DNA of 6,292 nucleotides. Source: Nitrospirota bacterium (lineage in GTDB: Bacteria > Nitrospirota > Thermodesulfovibrionia > UBA6902 > BMS3Bbin08). Each line of letters begins with the position of its first letter. Within the stretch, counting starts at the first letter, position 1. The position numbers and the translations under genes are program-made. Positions 1 through 5,977 of the stretch are shown here, piece by piece. The stretch lies in assembly GCA_016208845.1 (NCBI GenBank), contig JACQXH010000119.1, positions 1 to 6,292 of the forward strand, written 5' to 3'. Under the pieces are notes generated by a model, which saw nothing but the letters and a program-made list of their open reading frames with translations, did no database searches and was not told the origin of the DNA.

Positions 1-17
1 ATTTTGATATTTAATAT

Positions 18-2807
18 TTATTTTTTGCTTTGTATTTTTTCTATCTTCACTGCGCATATCTTAAACTCAGGTATCTTGCTTATCGGGTCAATGGCGCTGT
101 TTGTAAGCATATTTGCTGATGCCTCTTTGTAATGAAAGGGGATGAACACCATTCCTTTGCCTACCCTCTGAGAAATTGCCGTTTTTATTTCAATGGCCCC
201 TCTTCTCGAAGATACCCTGACCTTCTCAGCATCGCTTAACCCGAGCCGCTCTGCATCGTCGGGGTTCAATTCAACATATGCCTCAGGGACCACGCTGTTA
301 AGGGAATCACCCTTTCTGATCATCGTGCCGGTATGGTAATGGAAGAGATGCCTGCCGGTTGAGAGCACAAAAGGATACTCATCATCAGGCATTTCTCTGG
401 ACGGTCTGTATTCTACCACACTGAAAGCAGCTTTTCCTCTCGGAAATCCGGCCTTGAAAAGATAAGGCGTGCCCGGATGGTCCGGGGTAGGGCAGGGCCA
501 CTGGATACCTGTCTTTTCTATTCTTCCGTAAGTAATTCCGGCCACTGCGGGCCAGAGACTCCCCAGCTCCTGGAATACTTCTTCAATGAAATTATATTTC
601 ATCGGATAGCCAAGACGGCCGCTTAGTTCCCTGATTATCCATGAATCTTCTTTTGCCTCGCCCGGAGGATTCAGGGCCTTTCTAACGCGCTGGACCCTTC
701 TCTCGGTATTGGTAAATGTACCGTCTTTTTCAGCAAAAGAGGCCGCCGGAAGTATGACATCTGCGAACTCTGCCGTTTCAGTCATGAAAATATCCTGCAC
801 AACAAGGAAATCCAGTTTATCGAATGCCTTCCGTGTGTGATTCAGATCCGGATCGCTGAGCGCAGGGTTTTCTCCCATGATATACATTGCTTTGAGTTTT
901 TTCTCCATTACTGCTTCTATCATTTCAGTTGCGGTAAGTCCGTTACTGCCCGAAAGTTTTACTCCCCATGCCTTTTCATATTTTGCCCTGATGGCAGGAA
1001 GATTAACCTTCTGATAACCCGGATACTGATCAGGAATGCAACCTGTGTCGGTCGCGCCCTGAACATTGTTCTGGCCTCTCAGGGGATTAACTCCTGTACT
1101 TTCAATACCGAGGTTGCCTGTCATGAGCGCGAGATTGGCTATGGAAAAAACATTATCCGTGCCATGTGTATGCTGGGTTATGCCCATTGTGTAATATATT
1201 GCCGGTCTTTTTGCCGTGCCGTATAACATGGCAGCCTTGATTATATCCTGCGCCGGAACACCGGTTATTTTTTCAGCGTATTCAGGCGTATATTTCTCAA
1301 GTGCGTCCCTGAAAGCGTCAAAGCCTTCGGTCCTTATAAGAATGAAAACCCTGTCCATAAGGTTATTTTTAAGAAGGACATGCATTATTGAATTCAGAAG
1401 CACCACGTCCGTGCCGGGTCTTTGCTGAAGCCATAGATCTGAAAATCTGACCAGATTAATTCTCCTTGGATCAGCGACAATGATCCTGGCCCCTTTTCTG
1501 ACAGCTTTTTTCATCCTTAGGCCGATTATGGGGTGGGTCTCGGTCGTATTGGAGCCGATCACAAAAAGCACGTCATTGTTCTCAATCTCAGGGATCGAAT
1601 TCGTCATGGCCCCTGAGCCAAACACTGTGGCCAGACCGGCCACGGTAGAGCTGTGTCAAAGACGGGCGCAGTGGTCTACATTGTTTGTTCCTACAGCAGC
1701 CCTGATGAATTTCTGAAATAAATAATTTTCTTCATTTGTGCAACGTGCAGACGACAGTCCTGCTATGGCATCCGGTCCGTGTTTCTCTTTAATGCCTTTG
1801 AATTTCTTTGCGATAAGATCAAACGCCTCATCCCAGGACGCCTCTCTGAAAAGGGACGAGGGACGAGTGACGCCTGCCTGTCCGGTAGGCAGGGGTGACG
1901 AGTCTTTGAAATCTTTTCTGTTCTTTAACTTGTAACTCGTTACTTGTAACTTGTTACTGTTTTTTGGCGCTATCCTGATAAGAGGTTTCGTAAGTCTGTC
2001 CGGACTGCTTACAAAGTGGTAACCAAAAGTCCCTTTGGGACAGAGCCACCCTTCATTTATGGTGTCTTCTTTTGATGTGACCCGTACTATTTCATTCTTT
2101 CTTACATTCAGTGTAAGGCTGCATCCGCACCCGCAATAGGGACATATTGTGTCAATGCCTTTTATGTCTTTCTGCCTGCCTTTGAGGGCCCAATTCTTGC
2201 CCGTGAGAGCCCCTGTCGGACATACCCTTATGCACTGACCGCAGAACTCGCAGTTGAGGTCACGTTCATAGGGCGGACATACCTTGGACTTAAAGCCCCT
2301 GTATGCCACATCGATTGCCTTTACTCCCTGGATCTCATCACACACCCTCACGCATTTGTTGCAGAGTATGCATTTTTCCATATCTCGTTCAATAAGAGGA
2401 TTTCCGTCTTTTTTTGCATAGATCCTTCTCTCGCCCTCGAATCTGTTCTCTCTTATCCCATAGAAATACGCGAGCTCCTGCAAAGTGCAGTCTCCAGCCA
2501 TCTCACAGATCATGCAGTCATTGGGATGGTCTGACAGGATGAGTTCAATAATGGTCCTTCTCAATTTCTCCAGTGCAGGACTTTTTGTCGCGACCTCCAT
2601 GCCCTCGCTCACAGGGGTGGTGCAGGATGTAACCGGCCTGAACATGCCTTTTATCTCTACAATGCAGAGCCTGCACCCTCCGTGAGGAGTAAGTTTTGGA
2701 TGATGGCAGAGCGTAGGAATAGAAATGTCGCACTGCCTGGCGGCATCGAGCACTGATGTACCGTCGGGTACTGATATCTTAATTCCGTCTAATGTAAGGG
2801 TTACCAT
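18..2807 (-). CDS. fdhA: Selenocysteine-containing formate dehydrogenase, catalytic (alpha) subunit, 929 aa with UGA-encoded Sec384
   Basis: It probably interconverts formate and CO2 at a Mo/W-bis-MGD centre in the cytoplasm; no Tat or other signal peptide is visible. Domains in order: NuoG-like [2Fe-2S] (C34, C45, C48, C62); His-Cys3 [4Fe-4S] (H94, C98, C101, C107); two ferredoxin-type clusters (C146/149/152/156 and C186/189/192/196); the [4Fe-4S] of the molybdopterin fold (C222, C225, C229, C256) followed by K258; the catalytic core; and a C-terminal dinucleotide-binding domain from about residue 815. The in-frame TGA at 1656-1658 falls in NVDHCARL-U-HSSTVAGL, which matches NNVDCCARV-U-HGPSVAGL of E. 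coli FdhF. His385 follows it, and the conserved Arg577 in NPLRGQ lies 193 residues downstream, the same spacing as U140 to R333 in FdhF. The ATG overlaps the NuoF-like stop (ATGGTAA), which implies translational coupling. Residues about 283-319 are a repeat-derived insertion absent from the FdhF alignment. The family assignment is firm; the direction of catalysis is not visible. Confidence 0.95.
1623..1647 (-). promoter_or_regulatory. Bacterial SECIS element of fdhA
   Basis: The mRNA just after the UGA folds into a perfect 6-bp stem GUGGCC/GGCCAC (1627-1643) capped by the pentaloop GGUCU. Below it are one C/A mismatch and three more pairs (C-G, A-U, U-G). GGUCU begins 18 nt after the UGA, the same spacing and the same loop sequence as in the E. 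coli fdhF SECIS, where the GU of the loop is recognised by SelB. This supports SelB-dependent Sec insertion; selA, selB, selC and selD must lie elsewhere in the genome. Confidence 0.92.
1656..1658 (-). other. Recoded UGA codon (selenocysteine 384)
   Basis: The minus strand reads CGT CTT TGA CAC AGC, so the stop is TGA, followed by C. Homology to formate dehydrogenases continues in the same frame on both sides without a base lost, and the codon aligns with the catalytic Sec/Cys position of the family. A nonsense mutation exactly at this codon next to a matching SECIS hairpin is very unlikely. Confidence 0.95.
1873..1893. repeat. 21-bp palindromic element (7-bp arms)
   Basis: CCTGCCT (1873-1879) and AGGCAGG (1887-1893) are perfect inverted arms around a 7-nt centre, GTCCGGT. 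Read through fdhA it encodes roughly residues 305-312 (LPTGQAG). It is the most conspicuous core of the insertion and resembles small dispersed palindromes that tolerate in-frame placement in genes. Confidence 0.8.
1930..1957. repeat. Tandem 14-bp duplication
   Basis: TTGTAACTCGTTAC (1930-1943) is directly followed by TTGTAACTTGTTAC (1944-1957), with one mismatch in 14. It lies within the fdhA insertion and encodes the KLQVTSYKL stretch. Confidence 0.85.
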
Positions 2808-4570
2808 ATTTTAAAAACCCATACATCGTAACACGCGCCGCACTTTACGCAGACGTCAGCCGCTATAGAGTGAGGTTTCTTTTTCTCTCCTGTAATTGCC
2901 TTTGAAGAACACACCCTCATGCACGCGCCGCATCCTTTGCAGAAATCGGCCAGGATGCTGTATTCAATGAGGTCCTTGCAAACAGCCGCGGGGCATCTTG
3001 ACTCTTTTATGTGGGCCTCATATTCATTTCTGAAATATCTGATCGTGCTTAAGACCGGATTGGGCGCTGTCTGCCCCAATCCGCAAAGTGAAGATGCCTT
3101 TATGTCATGGCTCAGGTCTTCAAGAAGTTCAATATCGCCTTCTTTCCCCTTTCCTTGTGTGATCCTGCTGAGTATTTCAAGGAGCCTTTTTGTTCCGACC
3201 CTGCAGGGGACGCATTTGCCGCAGGATTCTGCCTGAGTAAACTCCAGAAAAAACTTTGCAATGTTGACCATGCAGTCAGTGTTGTCCAGCACGACCATGC
3301 CGCCTGAACCGACGATGGAACCGACTTTAGCGAGAGACTCGAAGTCTACATTAATATCAATAAGCTCAGAAGGGATACATCCGCCTGAAGGCCCGCCTGT
3401 CTGAACGGCCTTAAGGGTCCTGCCCTTGTTCGTCCCTCCGCCGATGTCATAGACTATTTCTTTAAGAGGCATGCCCATGGGCACTTCGATGAGTCCTGTG
3501 TTCTTCACCTTGCCTGTAAGGGCAAACACCTTTGTGCCCTTGCTCTTTTCAGTTCCGAACGAGGCAAACCAGTCAGCGCCTTTTCTGATGATATAAGGTA
3601 TGTTCGCCAGGGTCTCAACATTATTTATTACGGTGGGTTTTCCCCATAATCCGCTGTGAACAGGGAAGGGCGGCTTTGCACGAGGCATGCCCCGCTGGCC
3701 TTCTATCGACGCAATGAGCGCTGTCTCTTCTCCGCATACAAATGCGCCTGCGCCAAGCTTAATTTTTATGTCAAAGTCCAGTCCGGATCTCAGAATATTT
3801 TTGCCGAGCCAGTTTTTTCCTCTTGCCTGGGCCAAAGCCATCCTGAGCCTCTCGACAGCAAGCGGATATTCTGCGCGTATATAGACATACCCCTTTGTGG
3901 CGCCGATGGAATAAGCGCCGATGATCATTCCCTCAATTACCGCATGAGGATTCCCTTCTATCACAGACCTATCCATGAAGGCACCAGGGTCTCCTTCATC
4001 AGCATTGCAGATAATGTATTTTTGTGCGGCCTTTGTGTTCCGGCAGATCTCCCACTTCGTGCCTGTTGAAAACCCTGCGCCGCCGCGTCCCCGCAAACCT
4101 GATTTCTTTATAATATCGATAGTCTGCTCCGGCGATAATGATGTAAGGACTTTTTTTGCCGCTTCATAGCCGCCAACGGCAAAATAGGACTCTATTTTTT
4201 CAGGGTCTATATTGCCGCAGTCGGAAAGCACGACCTTGGTCTGCTTATCGTGGAAGCTGTAGTAATCTTCGCCGACCATCCAATCAGCTACAGGCTCGCC
4301 TTTTATCAGATGCTCTTTGACTATTCTTGATACCATTCCGGGTTTTGTATATTGGTATGTGGTCTTTTTCCCGCCGACGATCACGTCAACAAGAACATCC
4401 TTGGCGCACAATCCGCGGCACCCGACTTTATGCATTGAGCAGAATTTCTCAACAGAGGCTTCTATTCCAGCCTCGCTGATTTCCCTGTTGAAGGCCTCCA
4501 TGACCTCGGACCCTCCGGCTGCCATGCCCCCAGTGCCCATGCAGACCTTTATCTCAATATCATTCTTCAA
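2801..4570 (-). CDS. nuoF: NuoF-like FMN/NAD(H)-binding subunit of formate dehydrogenase, 589 aa
   Basis: This diaphorase subunit passes electrons between FdhA and NAD(H). It is homologous to NuoF and HydB. The N-terminal thioredoxin-like [2Fe-2S] domain has C10, C44, C51 and C55, but the usual second Cys of the CxGTxC motif is Gly15. The NADH/FMN motifs follow: GRGGAGF (161-167), CNADEGDPG (188-196) and GAGAFVCGEE. An SLBB-like region is followed by the N3-type [4Fe-4S] site (C450, C453, C456, C496). A C-terminal ferredoxin domain has one complete motif (C544/547/550/554) and one incomplete motif (C574/577/580, with Trp584 where the fourth Cys is expected). Initiation is at TTG (4570), supported by GAAGGG at 4579-4584; the next in-frame ATG would remove Cys10. 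It overlaps the NuoE-like gene by 11 nt and fdhA by 7 nt. The extra ferredoxin domains resemble those of electron-bifurcating HydB-type proteins, so ferredoxin may be a second partner. It is not part of a complex I operon. Confidence 0.92.
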   Translation of the reverse strand: MKNDIEIKVCMGTGGMAAGGSEVMEAFNREISEAGIEASVEKFCSMHKVGCRGLCAKDVLVDVIVGGKKTTYQYTKPGMVSRIVKEHLIKGEPVADWMVGEDYYSFHDKQTKVVLSDCGNIDPEKIESYFAVGGYEAAKKVLTSLSPEQTIDIIKKSGLRGRGGAGFSTGTKWEICRNTKAAQKYIICNADEGDPGAFMDRSVIEGNPHAVIEGMIIGAYSIGATKGYVYIRAEYPLAVERLRMALAQARGKNWLGKNILRSGLDFDIKIKLGAGAFVCGEETALIASIEGQRGMPRAKPPFPVHSGLWGKPTVINNVETLANIPYIIRKGADWFASFGTEKSKGTKVFALTGKVKNTGLIEVPMGMPLKEIVYDIGGGTNKGRTLKAVQTGGPSGGCIPSELIDINVDFESLAKVGSIVGSGGMVVLDNTDCMVNIAKFFLEFTQAESCGKCVPCRVGTKRLLEILSRITQGKGKEGDIELLEDLSHDIKASSLCGLGQTAPNPVLSTIRYFRNEYEAHIKESRCPAAVCKDLIEYSILADFCKGCGACMRVCSSKAITGEKKKPHSIAADVCVKCGACYDVWVFKIW

Positions 4571-5042
4571 CTTTTTTGCCCTTCAGTTCTTTCATGAGTC
4601 TATTGATCGTCATTTCACCAAACACTTTTTTATTAATGATCACAACAGGCGCTATGCTGCATGCGCCCACGCAAGCCACTTTTTCGAGTGTGTACTCGCC
4701 GTCTTCCGTAGTTTCTTTTCCTTCAGGGAGTTTGAGCTCTGTCTGGATGCTGTTTATCAGGCGGTCCGAGCCCCTCACATGGCACGCGGTGCCGCAACAG
4801 GCGGTAATAAGGTTTCTGCCTCTGGGATGCATGTGAAACTGTGCGTAGAAGGTAATGACCCCGTAAAAGCGGCTTTCCGGTATGTCGAGTTTTTTAGAAA
4901 ACCATCCGACTGACTTTTCCGGGATGTATCCGAAGACATCCTGCGTGTCCTGAAGGAGGGAGATTATATTGCCTTCTTCAGCAGTGTATCTGTTCAGGAT
5001 ATCATTCAGCTTTAGTTCGTTGTCCGTAGAAATTTCCAGCAT
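4560..5042 (-). CDS. nuoE: NuoE-like [2Fe-2S] subunit of formate dehydrogenase, 160 aa
   Basis: This small thioredoxin-like [2Fe-2S] protein of the NuoE/HydC family pairs with the NuoF-like subunit to form the NADH-oxidising module. An N-terminal helical segment (about 10-75, including VFGYIP and GVITFYAQF) precedes the cluster domain. The four expected ligands are C82-x4-C87 and C124-x3-C128, and an extra Cys83 sits beside the first. The length is normal for the family. The frame is open to a TTG at 5057, but I chose the ATG at 5042 because GGGTGG/GGTGGG (5049-5054) lies 6 nt before it, whereas nothing like a Shine-Dalgarno precedes the TTG. It is the first gene of the operon, and its TGA overlaps the start of the next gene. 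Its presence beside a formate dehydrogenase alpha subunit, without other nuo genes, points to a soluble NAD-linked enzyme rather than complex I. Confidence 0.92.
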   Translation of the reverse strand: MLEISTDNELKLNDILNRYTAEEGNIISLLQDTQDVFGYIPEKSVGWFSKKLDIPESRFYGVITFYAQFHMHPRGRNLITACCGTACHVRGSDRLINSIQTELKLPEGKETTEDGEYTLEKVACVGACSIAPVVIINKKVFGEMTINRLMKELKGKKVEE

Positions 5043-5128
5043 CGGCAGCCCACCCAATTTTAAATATGATAAATTTATTTATTTTGTGTCCTGAGCACTT
5101 AAAAACAAAGAGGCATAAAAAATGAACA

Positions 5129-5156
5129 GAGGATTCAAGTTTTAAGGTTGATCCTC
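5129..5156. repeat. Imperfect inverted repeat in the fdh leader
   Basis: GAGGAT-T-CAA (5129-5138) faces TTGATCCTC (5148-5156): nine pairs with one bulged T and a 9-nt loop. Read on the minus strand it is followed, after a short gap, by a run of six Ts (about 5118-5123). It could be a weak attenuator or a protein-binding site upstream of the NuoE-like gene. The rest of 5058-5320 shows only AT-rich sequence and no gene. Confidence 0.4.
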
Positions 5157-5180
5157 CATGCGCAGTCTCAAAAAAGACCC

Positions 5181-5197
5181 GCGATTTATTATATCGC
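5181..5197. repeat. Near-palindromic possible operator
   Basis: GCGATTTA-T-TATATCGC is an inverted repeat with 7 of 8 positions matching around a single central base. It lies in the AT-rich divergent region downstream of the candidate fdh start site and upstream of the NuoE-like gene. It could bind a dimeric regulator or form a small leader hairpin. I do not recognise it as a named regulator site. Confidence 0.4.
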
Positions 5198-5268
5198 AGA
5201 AATAATACCTATTTACAGCCCTTCTTTATCTCTCCAGCAGTTAAAAAATAAAAATTAATGAGACTAAA

Positions 5269-5298
5269 ACTTTAGCATAGACCAAGCGTCAGTGTCAA
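5269..5298 (-). promoter_or_regulatory. Candidate promoter of the formate dehydrogenase operon
   Basis: On the minus strand a perfect -35 TTGACA (5293-5298) is followed after 18 nt by TAAAGT (5269-5274), a fair -10. Transcription would start near 5262 and leave a leader of about 220 nt. No sigma-54 GG/GC pair was seen in the region. This rests only on motif match. Confidence 0.35.
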
Positions 5299-5320
5299 AA
5301 CAAAAAATCAAAAATGTTTA

Positions 5321-5349
5321 TTGACTTATTTTATTTCTTTAGTTATGTT
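5321..5349 (+). promoter_or_regulatory. Sigma-70-type promoter of the Mn riboswitch transcript
   Basis: TTGACT (5321-5326) and TATGTT (5344-5349) are separated by exactly 17 nt. The implied start, about 5355-5357, falls immediately before the first paired base of the riboswitch aptamer at 5359, which is the expected arrangement. Confidence 0.7.
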
Positions 5350-5358
5350 ATAGCCTGA

Positions 5359-5457
5359 TAAAGGGGAGTAGCTTAAGCGGCGGATGTCGTCAACACGTCT
5401 GCATAATACTGCAGGCCGGCACCGCCGGTTAGATATGACTAACAAGCAAGACCTTTA
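5359..5457 (+). ncRNA. yybP-ykoY manganese riboswitch aptamer
   Basis: The conserved core AAAGGGGAGUAGC (from 5360) and the 3' signature GCAAGACCUUUACC are both present. The fold closes fully by hand: P1 is UAAAGG 5359-5364 with CCUUUA 5452-5457, P2 is GCUU 5371-5374 with AAGC 5444-5447, and P3 is CGGCGG 5378-5383 with CCGCCG 5422-5427. P3 is topped by a 7-bp hairpin (5397-5403 with 5410-5416), and the other arm is GUUAG 5428-5432 with CUAAC 5439-5443. This class senses Mn2+ and typically turns on Mn exporters and related genes, which fits the GDT1-family gene downstream. Confidence 0.93.
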
Positions 5458-5492
5458 CCGCGAAAATATATTGCGTGGTAAAGGTCTTTTTT
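5448..5492 (+). terminator. Riboswitch-controlled intrinsic terminator
   Basis: AAGACCUUUACC (5448-5459) pairs perfectly with GGUAAAGGUCUU (5477-5488). Three further inner pairs (G-U, C-G, G-C) and an 11-nt loop complete the stem, and a T-run follows (5487-5492). The 5' arm contains the 3' strand of aptamer P1 (5452-5457), so the two folds are mutually exclusive. Mn2+ binding would hold P1 and allow read-through, making this a transcriptional ON switch. Confidence 0.92.
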
Positions 5493-5591
5493 CATTTGGG
5501 GAATCAGGCATAAACTTTATTATAAGCTGGTTCAGTGATAAGATTGAATTAATGTGTATGATGCCAGGCTGGCAAATGAATTTGAAGTCAG

Positions 5592-5613
5592 GCCCCTGTA
5601 TGAAGACAGAGGC
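5592..5613 (+). other. Small leader hairpin before the zinc-ribbon gene
   Basis: GCC-C-CUGU and ACAG-A-GGC form seven pairs around one mismatch, with a 6-nt loop, ending 22 nt before the Shine-Dalgarno. Upstream at 5562-5574 is a perfect 6+1+6 palindrome, TGCCAG-G-CTGGCA. The 5493-5635 leader otherwise holds nothing I can name, and neither element has a recognised function. Confidence 0.3.
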
Positions 5614-5635
5614 TTTAACAAGCAAAAAAAAATAA

Positions 5636-5642
5636 AAGGAGG
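5636..5642 (+). promoter_or_regulatory. Strong Shine-Dalgarno deciding the zinc-ribbon start
   Basis: AAGGAGG ends 8 nt before the ATG at 5651 but only 2 nt before the in-frame ATG at 5645. The downstream ATG is therefore the likelier start. Confidence 0.8.
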
Positions 5643-5650
5643 TAATGTCA

Positions 5651-5950
5651 ATGAGGCCGAGTGAAAAAGAAGCTGAATTTGTCGCAAGAATGGAGTTCGA
5701 AAGAAGAAAGAAGCTCGAAGAGGGAAAACACAGACAGCTCAAATCAGAAGAAAGGAAAAAACTTAAGGATCTTCATTATATGAGATGCCCTAAATGCGGG
5801 ATGGAGCTGTTAGAGATCGACTACAGGGAAATTAAGGTGGATAAGTGTTCTGAATGTGATGGTATATGGCTTGATGCTGGAGAGCTTGAATCTGTATCAA
5901 AGCTGGAGAAAACAGGGCTTGATAAGTTGTTCAGTGTTTTTAAAAAATAA
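5651..5950 (+). CDS. Small zf-TFIIB-type zinc-ribbon protein, 99 aa
   Basis: The N-terminal half (about 1-42) is highly charged and helical (EFERRKKLEEG, KSEERKKLK). It is followed by a zinc ribbon with C46-x2-C49 and C66-x2-C69 and the family signature CSECDGIWLDAGELE. This resembles the bacterial zf-TFIIB domain family, whose members are mostly uncharacterised despite the transcription-factor name. The C-terminus is a short helix ending in FSVFKK. There is no signal peptide or membrane segment, so the protein is probably cytoplasmic. It is the first gene after the Mn2+ riboswitch, with a 158-nt leader after the terminator, and it ends 27 nt before the GDT1-family gene, which suggests co-transcription and Mn2+-dependent expression. 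Its biochemical role is unknown; metal binding through the four Cys is inferred from the motif. Confidence 0.88.
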   Translation: MRPSEKEAEFVARMEFERRKKLEEGKHRQLKSEERKKLKDLHYMRCPKCGMELLEIDYREIKVDKCSECDGIWLDAGELESVSKLEKTGLDKLFSVFKK

Positions 5951-5977
5951 TATGTCACTAGATTCAAGCACTAATAT

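Larger units (their letters stand above)
1851..1961 (-). repeat. In-frame repeat-derived insertion inside fdhA (about 37 codons)
   Basis: Between LTKPLIRIAPK and REASWDEAF, where E. coli FdhF has only a short linker, the protein carries about 37 low-complexity residues including LQVTSYKLKN and SPLPTGQAG. The DNA is a mosaic. A tandem 14-mer lies at 1930-1957, a 21-bp inverted repeat at 1873-1893 has arms CCTGCCT/AGGCAGG, and GGACGAG/GTGACGAG direct repeats flank it at 1854-1868 and 1895-1902. The reading frame is kept throughout. I recall short TGRQAG-like peptides of this kind recurring inside unrelated proteins of uncultured bacteria; that is memory, not a search. Confidence 0.75.

Noticed and set aside
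1644..1658. Premature stop making fdhA a pseudogene, or two separate genes with a GTG start at 1643
   Set aside because: The stop is UGA at the known Sec site, homology is continuous across it, and a matching SECIS hairpin follows.
1851..1961. Repeats as a CRISPR array or an IS element
   Set aside because: There are only two tandem units without spacers, no transposase, and the segment stays in frame within fdhA.
4317..4913. A 198-aa plus-strand ORF opposite the NuoE-like and NuoF-like genes
   Set aside because: Both opposite-strand genes have complete cofactor motifs here; the plus-strand product shows no domain and is a shadow frame.
18..5042. A complex I (nuo) operon fragment
   Set aside because: Only NuoE- and NuoF-like genes are present, the third gene has formate dehydrogenase active-site residues including Sec, and no membrane subunits are seen.
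5118..5156. A conventional intrinsic terminator on the minus strand
   Set aside because: The stem is bulged, AT-rich in its inner half, and the T-run is separated by several bases, so it is listed only as an inverted repeat.
5384..5635. An 83-aa plus-strand ORF
   Set aside because: It begins inside the riboswitch aptamer, runs through the terminator hairpin, and its product resembles nothing; it is a chance frame.
5645..5650. Start of the zinc-ribbon gene at the upstream ATG 5645
   Set aside because: It is only 2 nt from the AAGGAGG; the ATG at 5651 has normal 8-nt spacing.
5455..5742. A 95-aa minus-strand ORF across the riboswitch terminator and zinc-ribbon start
   Set aside because: It is antisense to the terminator and to a recognisable gene, with no family resemblance.
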